From: Hungateiclostridiaceae bacterium UBA1305
GTDB taxonomy: Bacteria > Bacillota > Clostridia > Acetivibrionales > DTU013
Assembly: GCA_002307275.1 (NCBI GenBank)
Contig: DBTX01000078.1
Span: 62,001 to 126,000 of the forward strand
Direction of reading: 5' to 3'
Length of the DNA: 64,000 nt
The notes beneath the pieces are model-generated. The model ran no database searches, was not told where the DNA came from, and saw only the letters and a program-made list of their open reading frames with translations. Numbering within the stretch: the first letter of the stretch is position 1; every line of letters begins with the position of its first letter. Below are positions 8,234-16,634 of this stretch, piece by piece. The position numbers were made by a program, and so were the translations under genes.

Positions 8234-8905
8234 CTATCTGCCGCTTACCATGGCGACAGATGCACTGGCGCCGATACGGCTTGCACCAGCTTCAACCATT
8301 TTGACGGCTGTTTCATAATCTCTGATGCCGCCGGCAGCTTTTACGCCAATATCAGGACCGACTGTTTTTCTCATCAGGCTTATATCCTCGGCTGTCGCAC
8401 CGCCTGAACTGAATCCTGTCGATGTTTTTACGAAATCAGCGCCTGCTGCTACAGCGAGCTTGCAGGCCTCCACCTTCTCTTCCTCAGTCAGCAGACAGGT
8501 TTCAATAATTACCTTAACGGTTGCTGATCCACTGGCTGTCACAACAGCCGCTATATCATTTTTTACATACTCCTCATTCTTCGCTTTAAGAGCTCCGACG
8601 TTTATTACCATATCAACTTCATCCGCGCCGTTTTTAACAACATCCTTCGTTTCTGCCGCTTTTGCCGCCGATGACATCGCCCCGAGAGGAAAGCCGACCA
8701 CGCTGCAGACCCTTACTCCGCTGCCCTTCAGCATGCTTGCTACAAGGGGAATGTAGCATGAATTTACACATACCGATGCAAATTTATATTCAATTGCTTC
8801 CCTGCAGATCTTCCTTACCTGTTCTTCCGTGGCATCTGCCTTCAATATGGTATGATCTATCATCGCTGTAATATTTATATCCATAAATCCATGATCCGCC
8901 TTCAT
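8234..8905 (-). CDS. deoC: Deoxyribose-phosphate aldolase
   Basis: Class I aldolase that cleaves 2-deoxyribose-5-phosphate to glyceraldehyde-3-phosphate and acetaldehyde in deoxynucleoside catabolism. At 223 residues it has normal length and a complete TIM barrel. The Schiff-base lysine lies in FVKTSTGFSSGGAT, the second active-site lysine in VKAAGGIRD, and the usual MIDHTILK opens the fold. The start at 8905 is 12 bases after the preceding gene; an internal ATG at 8884 also gives a full fold. The acetaldehyde product could feed the AldB-like dehydrogenase at 25.8 kb, though that is only inference. Confidence 0.93.
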   Translation of the reverse strand: MKADHGFMDINITAMIDHTILKADATEEQVRKICREAIEYKFASVCVNSCYIPLVASMLKGSGVRVCSVVGFPLGAMSSAAKAAETKDVVKNGADEVDMVINVGALKAKNEEYVKNDIAAVVTASGSATVKVIIETCLLTEEEKVEACKLAVAAGADFVKTSTGFSSGGATAEDISLMRKTVGPDIGVKAAGGIRDYETAVKMVEAGASRIGASASVAMVSGR

Positions 8906-8917
8906 TTATAGTTGTGC

Positions 8918-9685
8918 TTACCCTTTATCCTTTGCTGCAAATATATTATCATATTCCTGCTGCCTGCACACACTTTTATCTGTTCCAATATCTTTTGCAG
9001 CGTAATCCATGATGAAATGCAGAAGGATACCAGGCAGTAACGAACCTGTGCAAACATAAATTAGCGCGAACAGTAATCCGACCGTTCCTGTCTTTAATAC
9101 GCCAACCGGCCCCTGGTAAGTATGCGCCAACCCGAAAAGGATCGAGGAGATCAGGATACACAGGTAAACGCTCAGCCCGGGAAAAATGCCTGCGAGAAGG
9201 AAGAGGAGAAATCCACGGTAGACGAGTTCTTCTATTAACGCTGCCGATGTCGAGATAAATAGCCAGTACTTTCTCTCCCTTTCAGTATGAGGCAGCATCA
9301 TTCCAACCTCAGCTGGCAGCTTAATGGAAGCGAGCTTGTTTCTGAAAGCTACACTGGCTTTCGCCATGATGATCTGATAAATGTGTAGTAAAAAAAGCAG
9401 GCTGAAAACAATCAGAATGGCATAGGTACCCCATTTACCGAAGGGACTGTCATTAAGCTTTATCCAGTCTATCCCTACATCTGCCGCCGATACCCGCCAG
9501 AACAATATAAAAAGTCCAATAATTCCTGCCGGTATCCAACAGCATAATAATGTTTTTTTGTAATAACGCAGTCTTTCTCCTGGATCGGCAGCGAGCCGCT
9601 TTGCGAATTGCTTGAAAAACATATAGCCGAACAAAGGTTCAAACAGCAAATAATATATGAATAACACAATATACATTATTTTCAT
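8918..9685 (-). CDS. CPBP-family intramembrane metalloprotease
   Basis: A 255-residue polytopic membrane protein of the CAAX protease and bacteriocin-processing (Abi/CPBP) family. The conserved motifs are EELVYRGFLLF (Glu-Glu...Arg), LFGLAHTYQG with a histidine, and HFIMDYA near the C-terminus; together these form the intramembrane metal site. About seven hydrophobic segments are visible. Its substrate is unknown. In Firmicutes such proteins process peptides or give self-immunity to bacteriocins, but no bacteriocin precursor is adjacent. It is followed closely by deoC. Confidence 0.85.
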   Translation of the reverse strand: MKIMYIVLFIYYLLFEPLFGYMFFKQFAKRLAADPGERLRYYKKTLLCCWIPAGIIGLFILFWRVSAADVGIDWIKLNDSPFGKWGTYAILIVFSLLFLLHIYQIIMAKASVAFRNKLASIKLPAEVGMMLPHTERERKYWLFISTSAALIEELVYRGFLLFLLAGIFPGLSVYLCILISSILFGLAHTYQGPVGVLKTGTVGLLFALIYVCTGSLLPGILLHFIMDYAAKDIGTDKSVCRQQEYDNIFAAKDKG

Positions 9686-9745
9686 ACACGATCTCCCCCA
9701 GCAGAAAAAATGTCAGGCAGTGATGATGGGCAATGACAGTCGTTA

Positions 9746-10579
9746 TCACTGCCCCAGCAATCCGGAAACCAGCTCCCTGGCCTCGCTTGCCTTATCCGGC
9801 TTTACTTCTTCGAGAATAATGTCTGCATATGGCTTTTCTTCTTTTATTTTATTAAGGTGATATGCAAGGTTAAGCTCTCCTTGTCCAAGAACAGCACTTT
9901 CCTTTGCAGTTCCTGCAATTTTGAAATCCTTCATGTGAAATACATTGATGCGTTCCCTGTAGAGATTGAAAGCCTCATTGACCAACTCGATCTGCCTGGA
10001 GGCTTCAGCCGGATGAATCATGTTTACAACGTCAACCAGCGCACACAAGTTATTGGAGGGAATCAACCCGAACATCCGGTCCATTGCCCTGGGTGTATTT
10101 ATCGTATGCCCATATACCGCTTCTATCGCAACAAGCACCCCGAACTTTTCGGCTTCCTCGGTAACCTCGGACACGAAGCGGATTACACGATCAAATGCCA
10201 GGTTTCTTGATATTTCCTCATTACTGTCAGGTATGATATATCCGGTTTCTGTTGCTACTATTTTGCAGCCCATTTCACGCGCAAACCGGATATGCTCCTT
10301 GAACATTTTTATATTTGCTTGAAGTGCATCCGTATTTTCCTCCGCCGGATTGATATAGCAGCCGATGACTGATGGCCGCAGATTGTTCCTCGACAGCTCC
10401 CTCTCGATGCTGTGGGCCAGGCCGTTACTCAGGATCCCGCAGGTATACTGAAAATCGTTTAAAGCCTTCCCCAGTGCAAGCTGAACATGGCTGAATCCTG
10501 CATCAGCAATTCTGGGGGCAAGCTCGCTCAGCTGCATTCTCCCAAAATCGTGCGCACGCACGCCTATTTCCCACTTCAT
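9746..10579 (-). CDS. Sugar phosphate isomerase/epimerase (xylose-isomerase-like TIM barrel)
   Basis: A 277-residue AP-endonuclease-2-like TIM barrel. Metal-binding and catalytic positions expected for the family are seen in KIVATETGY, VAIEAVYGHT, LVDVVNMIHP, VFHMKDFKI and DIILEEV. GGGGGAATTG precedes the ATG. Proteins of this type epimerise or isomerise keto-sugars or inositols. No dehydrogenase is directly adjacent, so the substrate cannot be guessed. It is distinct from the two other TIM-barrel isomerases at 28-30 kb. Confidence 0.82.
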   Translation of the reverse strand: MKWEIGVRAHDFGRMQLSELAPRIADAGFSHVQLALGKALNDFQYTCGILSNGLAHSIERELSRNNLRPSVIGCYINPAEENTDALQANIKMFKEHIRFAREMGCKIVATETGYIIPDSNEEISRNLAFDRVIRFVSEVTEEAEKFGVLVAIEAVYGHTINTPRAMDRMFGLIPSNNLCALVDVVNMIHPAEASRQIELVNEAFNLYRERINVFHMKDFKIAGTAKESAVLGQGELNLAYHLNKIKEEKPYADIILEEVKPDKASEARELVSGLLGQ

Positions 10580-10635
10580 TTTTCAATTCCCCCTTAAGAT
10601 GTGGTTGGTATTCCAATTCTCTATATTTTAATATC

Positions 10636-10896
10636 CTACCATTCCGAACAGATCTGTGTGTTTTTCGCCTTAACTCCATCAACAGAATTGAGTTTTTTCT
10701 CCAGTTCCCCGACTTCCGTATCGGAACCGGTGAGCTGCAATATAATCAATCCTTCGTTCGCACAGGCGTCCCCCGCTTCATGCAAGCCAATTCTGGCGCT
10801 GATGATGCAGCCTGATTCAGTCAATACATCCTGCAGCTTGACGGCATTTTTTACCCTGTTATTCAATATCAGTGTCATGACATTGTAGCAGCTCAT
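10636..10896 (-). CDS. TM1266-like small ACT/NikR-C-type regulator
   Basis: An 86-residue protein that resembles the iron-only hydrogenase system regulator TM1266. It has an N-terminal beta strand (VMTLILNNRV), a helix, a second strand (ISARIGLHEAG) and a C-terminal TEVGELEKKLNSVDGVKAK block, which is an ACT-like ferredoxin fold without a DNA-binding domain. In thermophilic anaerobes TM1266 is linked to the HydEFG maturases of [FeFe]-hydrogenase; no hydrogenase gene is visible here. CAGGAGGATTTTC precedes the ATG, and a good sigma-A-type promoter lies upstream. The molecular function is unproven in the family. Confidence 0.65.
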   Translation of the reverse strand: MSCYNVMTLILNNRVKNAVKLQDVLTESGCIISARIGLHEAGDACANEGLIILQLTGSDTEVGELEKKLNSVDGVKAKNTQICSEW

Positions 10897-10954
10897 AGAA
10901 AATCCTCCTGAAATAATTTGAATTAATATGAATTAATTTAACTCAATATACTTG

Positions 10955-10983
10955 ATACTATTCCCACTAATATACAAAGTCAA
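10955..10983 (-). promoter_or_regulatory. Predicted sigma-A promoter of the TM1266-like gene
   Basis: On the minus strand TTGACT (10978-10983) and TAGTAT (10955-10960) are spaced by exactly 17 bases, about 60 bases upstream of the start codon at 10896. Confidence 0.5.
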
Positions 10984-11135
10984 CCAAAAAAATACCGGGT
11001 TTTCAAGCTGGATGAATTACCCGTAAAAAAGATTCATTATTCTGTAGAAAATGCAGCACTTTATTTGATATAATTCCTATATAAAAGTTGCAAAAATTAT
11101 TGCAGTAAAAGCAGCTGGTCCAAAGGAGAAGTCAA

Positions 11136-11711
11136 ATGAATCAAACCGCCAAGAGTGTTAAAATATCTATTACTGGGGATCTGGGCAGCGGTAAGTCTAC
11201 CGTATGCCGGTATTTGAAAGAGAATTTCGGGCTGAAAGTTTATTCCATTGGGCAGATTCAGCGTTCATTGGCGGAGAAATACAGCATGGATATATGCGCT
11301 TTCAACAGGTATATGGAGACTCATCCTGAAATTGATGAAGAAATTGACACTGAGCTTGCAAAAATCGGTCAACGGGATGAAGCTATGGTCCTGGATTCCA
11401 GGATGGCCTGGCATTTCGTACCGGACTCCTTTAAAGTATTCCTTTCTGTTGACTCGAACGAAGCCGCAAAAAGAATCATGCTGGACGAAAGGGGCGGCGT
11501 GGAGACCTATGCCAGTCTTGAAGATGCCAAGCTCAGGCTTATTGAAAGAAAGCGAAGCGAGAACCTCCGGTATATGACCAAATATGGTGTAGACTGCTCG
11601 AATCCCTTCAATTATGACATGATTATCGATTCTACGGATATCTCACCTGAACAAGTGGCAGATACCATCATAGCCAAACTGGCGTCACTCGACGGAAAGC
11701 AGGAAGGCTGA
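11136..11711 (+). CDS. Cytidylate-kinase-like P-loop nucleoside monophosphate kinase
   Basis: A 191-residue kinase of the short (archaeal/AAA_33-like) cytidylate kinase family. The P-loop is GDLGSGKST at residues 13-21, the NMP-binding area is near DSRMAWHFVPDSF, and the lid region carries arginines (LIERKRSENLRY). It probably phosphorylates CMP/dCMP or a related small substrate. Classical bacterial Cmk is longer (about 220) and differently built, so this may be an accessory enzyme. AAAGGAGAAG precedes the ATG. It is a single-gene unit closed by a strong terminator. Confidence 0.75.
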   Translation: MNQTAKSVKISITGDLGSGKSTVCRYLKENFGLKVYSIGQIQRSLAEKYSMDICAFNRYMETHPEIDEEIDTELAKIGQRDEAMVLDSRMAWHFVPDSFKVFLSVDSNEAAKRIMLDERGGVETYASLEDAKLRLIERKRSENLRYMTKYGVDCSNPFNYDMIIDSTDISPEQVADTIIAKLASLDGKQEG

Positions 11712-11753
11712 AAATCCTGACCAAAATTTCAAGAAACCATATAAACGACACCT

Positions 11754-11786
11754 GAACCGCCTGTAGAAAAATGGCGGTTCTTTTTT
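11754..11786 (+). terminator. Rho-independent terminator of the cytidylate-kinase-like gene
   Basis: GAACCGCC (11754-11761) pairs with GGCGGTTC (11773-11780), followed by six T residues. The rest of the gap up to 12003 shows no further gene. Confidence 0.85.
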
Positions 11787-12003
11787 AGGCCATCTGAGTA
11801 ACAAATCCAGCCAAATGGTGATTTCAGCGTGAAGTCACCTCAAGTGGGGCCCGATGCTCCCGGAATTTTCATTGCCGTTCCCTCCATCAACAAAAGCCTC
11901 GTTCAACAGAAGTCTCCAAAAATAGACTGCTTCACTGTTCCCAAAAAAACCGCCCCTTCATATTATGTACTAACAATTTATGTAAAATTGAAGGGATGGT
12001 CAT

Positions 12004-12825
12004 ATGGAGGCTTTAAGGATTGGAGATGTCGTAACGAGAAAATCCTATGGCGGTGATGTTCATTTTAAAATAGCGGAAGTTAGCAGCCGGAGCAGCGGCA
12101 AGAGATCCTATGTCCTGAAGGGCATGCTGTACAGGATTATGGCAGACGCCGAAGAGGAGGATCTGGAGTGGAAAAGCCCGGATCAGGCAAAGCGTGAACT
12201 TCAGGACAGTCTGGCGGTTGCAGGGATACACCATATGTCCCGCGGGATGTTACCGTTCAGTTTTTTACAGCGTGTGAGAGGGAAGTCGGGAACAGTTCTC
12301 CATATCGATTCAAGTTCGGATTTCCTGGAAATGTGCAAAAAGTATTACGCAGATGCGAAAATAAAGGTTTATGGACGAGTTGTAGCGGAAAGCGACCAGC
12401 CTGGCCAGATCCGCAGTCTGCTTGCCAGTACCAAAGCCGACGTAATAATTATTACCGGGCATGACGGCTTGAAAAAGAATGTTACAAAATATAACACCGT
12501 TGATAGCTACAGAAATTCCCGCTATTACATCGCAAGTACCCGCGAAGCCAGAAAATATGAACCCAGCTTTGACAAGCTGTGCATATTCTCCGGCGCCTGT
12601 CAGTCCTATTTCGAGGGCATCATGGAGGCCGGTGCCAATTTCGCCAGTTCACCCGGCAGAATACTGATCCATGCACTCGACCCCGCAAAGGTGGGAGACA
12701 GGATCGCATTAACCGATTCCAGAGTCTATGTGTCACCCGAACAGGTTGCGAAGCTTACGCAGTCGGGAAGCAAAGGGATTGGAGGAATCAAATCAAAAGG
12801 CCATTATGTGCTGGAGTCAAATTAA
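12004..12825 (+). CDS. yabG: Sporulation-specific protease YabG
   Basis: Cysteine-type peptidase of family U57, made in the mother cell late in sporulation to trim coat and cortex-associated proteins (in Clostridioides, CspBA processing). At 273 residues it has family length. It opens with the typical MEALRIGDVVTRKSYGGDV and contains FLQRVRGKSGTVLHIDSS, VIIITGHDGL and FSGACQSYFEGIMEAGANF, which carries the conserved Cys. GAAGGGATGG lies upstream of the ATG. This gene is restricted to endospore formers and is therefore the best single indicator of the host's lifestyle. Confidence 0.93.
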   Translation: MEALRIGDVVTRKSYGGDVHFKIAEVSSRSSGKRSYVLKGMLYRIMADAEEEDLEWKSPDQAKRELQDSLAVAGIHHMSRGMLPFSFLQRVRGKSGTVLHIDSSSDFLEMCKKYYADAKIKVYGRVVAESDQPGQIRSLLASTKADVIIITGHDGLKKNVTKYNTVDSYRNSRYYIASTREARKYEPSFDKLCIFSGACQSYFEGIMEAGANFASSPGRILIHALDPAKVGDRIALTDSRVYVSPEQVAKLTQSGSKGIGGIKSKGHYVLESN

Positions 12826-12850
12826 GGGGCCTTGTGCCCCTCTCATTTTG
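12825..12850 (+). terminator. Probable terminator after yabG
   Basis: AGGGGC (12825-12830) and GCCCCT (12836-12841) form a short GC-rich stem with a five-base loop, starting on the last base of the stop codon. The following T tract is broken (CTCATTTT), so it is of moderate strength. Confidence 0.55.
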
Positions 12851-13023
12851 CTGTTTTAAACCAACCTCTCTTCTTTGTATTGACGCAACTCTCCTGTATT
12901 GTAACGAATTCGTAAAACTGCCGATTGTTAGCCGGTTGTTAACTCGTGAAAAAGTTGTTTTAATTATTCATACTGTGGTAAAAAAGTTATGTACAAATTA
13001 AAACACTATCGGAGGCAGATGAT

Positions 13024-13434
13024 ATGTTCAAGTGGCAGGATAAATTTAGTTGCAGCATACCGGAGATAGACAAGCAGCACCGCAAGCTCTTTGAAATTGG
13101 ATCGCGGATATTTGAGACAGCTACACTGAACGATGATTGCGACCATTACGACGAGCTTATGCAAATACTGGGTGAACTGATCGAGTACACACAATACCAT
13201 TTCAGCTATGAGGAGTCCCTTATGAAAAAGTGTAGTTATCCTGATTATGCAACTCACAAGATAGAACATGATTTCTTTATTAAAAAGGTTCAAAAATTAG
13301 CCGGCAGGGATCTTGAAGAAAACCAGAACCAGACCCTGCTGGAAATAGTCAATTTTGTAGCTGACTGGATTGCAGGTCACATTCTGGATACAGATATGAA
13401 GTATAAGGAATGTCTTATAAATTACGGGCTATAA
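13024..13434 (+). CDS. Bacteriohemerythrin
   Basis: A 136-residue single-domain hemerythrin that binds O2 or NO at a non-heme di-iron centre. The ligand set is present: His in DKQHRKLF, a His of the second helix in YTQYHFSYEESLM with its Glu, paired His in THKIEHDFF, and His/Asp in AGHILDTDMKY. Such proteins occur widely in anaerobes and buffer or deliver oxygen. GGAGGCAG stands about ten bases before the ATG. The next (broken) gene begins right after the stop. Confidence 0.92.
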   Translation: MFKWQDKFSCSIPEIDKQHRKLFEIGSRIFETATLNDDCDHYDELMQILGELIEYTQYHFSYEESLMKKCSYPDYATHKIEHDFFIKKVQKLAGRDLEENQNQTLLEIVNFVADWIAGHILDTDMKYKECLINYGL

Positions 13435-13435
13435 A

Positions 13436-13617
13436 ATGAAGCATCTATTCATCATCAATCCGGTTGCCGGTAAAGGCAGGACCGTCAGTCCCATTCCAGA
13501 GATATGGCGTTGGGCGTGCACCTCTATAAGAACAAAAAAGTTGAGATCATCCTGTACAAACCTATTCCCATAAACTGCGATGGTGAACTACTCCCTGGTC
13601 GAAAAGGCCATCTTTGA
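13436..13617 (+). pseudogene. Diacylglycerol/lipid kinase gene with its middle deleted
   Basis: ATG 13436 starts MKHLFIINPVAGKGRT, the unmistakable N-terminus of DagK/YegS-type lipid kinases, which are about 300 residues long. After some 20 codons similarity stops. In another frame from about 13490 the sequence reads LYKNKKVEIILYKPIPINCD followed by GELL, which is the C-terminal beta-sandwich of the same family (K-x-V-x-I...P-x-N-x-DGE). Both ends survive within about 180 bp, so a large internal deletion plus a frameshift has removed the active site. Non-functional. Confidence 0.7.
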
Positions 13618-13866
13618 GATATTCCCAAAAGGCCTGCCCTTTGTATTTCCTAAGTAGGATGTCGCAGAACCGGTCCCCCAATAATTTATAAGCCACATTG
13701 AAAGTTAATGCTGCTTTTGTAAAACAAGAGCGGCATTTATCTTTACTCAAACTTTCTATTTTTTTCAAATTCTGTACACTTTATGCACTTTATGTTGCAT
13801 CCTTCTTTCAAGTATATTAACAAGCAAACTACAGATAATAAGATAAACGATTGAGGAGGGAAGAAA

Positions 13867-14328
13867 TTGGTACAGATATTACTTTGGTTATTATTTTTAC
13901 CACCTTGGCTTTTGCTAATACCACTGGATAAAAAACGGGTAAAACATTTTCTATCCGTTACCTTTTTTACTTTAGTATTGACTTCAATTGCCTGGCAAAC
14001 GGCTCAAGTGTACAATTGGTGGACGACAAAAAACAATTTGTTTTTCCTTACCAATATTTCATCATTCAATTATGGATTTCTTGCCATTACCACCTTATAT
14101 CTATTCTATTTTACTTATCATAGTCCCTGGTTATTTTTTGGCGCTAATATACTTCTTGATGCATTTCAAGCATTTATCATCAGTCCGTTTGTATTTGAGA
14201 AGATTGGTTTTTATAAAATGAATACCATGAATGATTTCGGACTTTTTCTTCTGTTAATCAGCATGGTTCCTATTATCTATGTTTATCAAAGATTGTATGA
14301 TGGAAGTAAGGAAACAAACAGAACATAA
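13867..14328 (+). CDS. CBO0543-like small polytopic membrane protein
   Basis: A 153-residue hydrophobic protein with four or five predicted membrane helices. The N-terminus (LPPWLLLIPLDKKRVKHFL) and spacing resemble the uncharacterised CBO0543 family of Firmicutes. The start is TTG with GAGGAGGGAAG about seven bases upstream. It is more AT-rich than its neighbours and preceded by debris, which may mark transfer. Function unknown. Confidence 0.6.
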   Translation: MVQILLWLLFLPPWLLLIPLDKKRVKHFLSVTFFTLVLTSIAWQTAQVYNWWTTKNNLFFLTNISSFNYGFLAITTLYLFYFTYHSPWLFFGANILLDAFQAFIISPFVFEKIGFYKMNTMNDFGLFLLLISMVPIIYVYQRLYDGSKETNRT

Positions 14329-14414
14329 TATTCAACAATTTTTGCACTATTTCGATTTCCTCACACGGCTTATGTATACCGCATATAATAACTACAGAAT
14401 TTAATTACTGGGTG

Positions 14415-14618
14415 ATGTGCTTGTGTAACAACAGATTCAATGCTGCTCAACTTGCAATTATTGCAGCCGTAGTGATGGTAATTGCTGATATTATAACGCT
14501 TATTTCATCTATAGCCGCATTCGACGAGCAACAGACAAGCGATGAATCGGCTAAACGTGACATCGAAAATCAGATTTCCGAATTACAAGGAAAGCTAAGT
14601 CGTTATAAAAAAAAGTGA
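14415..14618 (+). CDS. Small membrane protein with a C-terminal coiled coil
   Basis: A 67-residue frame with one clear membrane helix (LAIIAAVVMVIADIITLISS) followed by a charged heptad-like tail (DIENQISELQGKLSRYKKK). GTG 14412 or ATG 14415 could be the start, and no strong ribosome site is seen. I do not recognise it. Similar 60-70-residue helix-plus-coil proteins are common, unnamed, in Clostridia. Confidence 0.4.
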   Translation: MCLCNNRFNAAQLAIIAAVVMVIADIITLISSIAAFDEQQTSDESAKRDIENQISELQGKLSRYKKK

Positions 14619-14721
14619 TCTTCTTCCATTCTGCCAGCCATAATGTTACATAGATCTATTGCAAAAAAGATTTGCAGGAAGGAATAATTTTTCTGCAACA
14701 GTGTACTGTATGAAAGATTCT

Positions 14722-16506
14722 TTATACTACCTCAAGAAGCCTGTATTGCGCTGTATAAAGTCTCCAGTAAGCGCCTTTCCCATCCATTAATTCGTCATGG
14801 GAGCCCTGCTCCACGATATTTCCACCCTCGATATACATAATCCTGTCGGCATTTTTTATCGTTGAAAGCCTGTGCGCGATAATGAATGAGGTACGGCCTT
14901 TCAGCAGCCTTTGCAGACCTTCCTGCAGCGCCATTTCCGTCTTTGTGTCAATACTTGAGGTCGCCTCGTCCAGCACGAGTATCCTCGGATCTGCAAGCAA
15001 CGCTCTGGCAAACGATATGAGCTGCCTCTGCCCTACCGACAGCCTGGCGCCTCTTTCATTGACCTCGGTATTATAGCCGTCAGGCATCGCCGACACAAAC
15101 TCATGCGCCCTGACTGCCTTTGCGGCCTCGATCGCCTCTTCATCTGTCGCATCCAGCCTGCTGTATTTGATATTGTCCATGATGGTGCCGGAGAAAATGA
15201 ACGTATCCTGCAGCATGATCCCCATCTGCTTTCTCAGGGATTCCAGCGTCACACTCCTGACATCCCTGCCGTCGATTATTACACTACCCGATACTATATC
15301 ATAGAACCGGCTCACCAGATTCACAACCGTGGACTTTCCAGCGCCTGTCGGTCCTACCAGTGCAATGGTTTCTCCGGGTTTCACACTGAAGCTCACATTA
15401 TTCAGTATAATCTCATCCTGTTCATAGCTGAAAACTACATTTTTGAATTCCACTGCACCTGCTATGGATGGCATTTCAACTGCATCCGGCAGATTATCGA
15501 CGATGGCCCTTTCATCAATCGTTTCAAAAATCCTCTCAAGATACGCAACAGCGTTTATAATGGCGTTATAGAAATTACCAAGGTTGCTGACAGGCTCCCA
15601 GAAGCGCCATATATAGCTTATGAAGGCGATAATAATGCCGACTGTCACTCCGCCTGTGCCAAGCCAATGAACACCGGCAATAAATACAGCTGTTACCGTT
15701 ACAACAGATATGATATCAATCATCGGCCACATCAGAAACTGAACCTTGACAGCCGCCATCCAGGATTTTCTGTATTCGTTGCTCTGCTTCAGGAATATGT
15801 CCATATTCTCGTTTTCTCTTGCAAAGGACTGCGTTACTTTTATTCCGCAAATGCTCTCATGGATATAGGCGTTCATGTTGGCCTGTTTCCTGCTCAATTT
15901 CTGCCAGGCCTTACGTTGTGCATTCTTGACCAGCATTGTCACTGCGATAAGAATGGGCATGCCTGCGAGGCAGATGAGCGCCAGATGTACATTCAAGTAC
16001 AGCATGAAGCATACGATCGCCACTAGTGTGAACATATCTGTGATGAGGTTTATAATACCGTTTGAAAGAAGGTCGCTAAGTGAATTGACGTAATTCACAA
16101 CCCTGACGAGTATCTTCCCGTGCGGCCTGCTGTCATAATAGGTAAAGGGCAGCTTCTGCAGATGGACGAACAGGTCCTTCCTGATATCGTGCAGTACACA
16201 TTGCCCAATGAAGGTCATTGTCCTGATCCTGTATTTCATACAGATGGTATTGAAAATAAGTGTTGCAAGGTAGATAATCGACAGCAGGATCAAACCTGAG
16301 TAATCCTTTGCAGGTATTTTCGAGTCAATTGCGATCTTGACCAGGTATGGACCAAGCAACGCCATTACGCTTGCAGTAAGCATCAGCAGTACTGTCGCAA
16401 TAACCTTCCCTTTGAAGGGTTTGAGGTATCCAAGCATTCTTTGCAGCTGCTTGAAGTCGAATTTCGTATCAAGTTCTTCGTCTATATCGAATTTGTTTCT
16501 TGCCAT
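14722..16506 (-). CDS. ABC exporter half-transporter (catalytic-site partner), type IV fold
   Basis: A 594-residue fusion of a six-helix membrane domain and an ATPase. Walker A is GPTGAGKST, the signature is LSVGQRQ (Gly replaced by Val at the third position), Walker B is RILVLDEATSSID with the catalytic Glu, and the H-loop is FIIAHRLSTI. GGAGGATATATGG marks the start. The upstream gene, 128 bases away in the same orientation, encodes the complementary half. Together they should form a heterodimeric multidrug or lipid exporter of the BmrCD/LmrCD/TM287-288 kind. Conserved Walker B and an altered signature assign its composite sites (see findings). Confidence 0.93.
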   Translation of the reverse strand: MARNKFDIDEELDTKFDFKQLQRMLGYLKPFKGKVIATVLLMLTASVMALLGPYLVKIAIDSKIPAKDYSGLILLSIIYLATLIFNTICMKYRIRTMTFIGQCVLHDIRKDLFVHLQKLPFTYYDSRPHGKILVRVVNYVNSLSDLLSNGIINLITDMFTLVAIVCFMLYLNVHLALICLAGMPILIAVTMLVKNAQRKAWQKLSRKQANMNAYIHESICGIKVTQSFARENENMDIFLKQSNEYRKSWMAAVKVQFLMWPMIDIISVVTVTAVFIAGVHWLGTGGVTVGIIIAFISYIWRFWEPVSNLGNFYNAIINAVAYLERIFETIDERAIVDNLPDAVEMPSIAGAVEFKNVVFSYEQDEIILNNVSFSVKPGETIALVGPTGAGKSTVVNLVSRFYDIVSGSVIIDGRDVRSVTLESLRKQMGIMLQDTFIFSGTIMDNIKYSRLDATDEEAIEAAKAVRAHEFVSAMPDGYNTEVNERGARLSVGQRQLISFARALLADPRILVLDEATSSIDTKTEMALQEGLQRLLKGRTSFIIAHRLSTIKNADRIMYIEGGNIVEQGSHDELMDGKGAYWRLYTAQYRLLEVV

Positions 16507-16634
16507 ATATCCTCCAGGTAATCAAAATATCGAGCAGTCCAACAGTCAGGACTAGCAGTTTCAGGCCGTCCCAGACAGTCCGCCTAACCTGCTCTGTAAA
16601 AAGTCCCGTCAGCCTGCTTTAAGAGAAAATCCGG

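Noticed and set aside
13562..13768. 68-residue minus-strand ORF (starts MKKIESLSKDKCRSCFTKAA)
   Set aside because: It overlaps the lipid-kinase remnant antisense, has no ribosome site and matches no family I know. It may contain another remnant, but I cannot support a gene.
15103..16026. 307-residue plus-strand ORF
   Set aside because: Antisense shadow of the ABC exporter gene.
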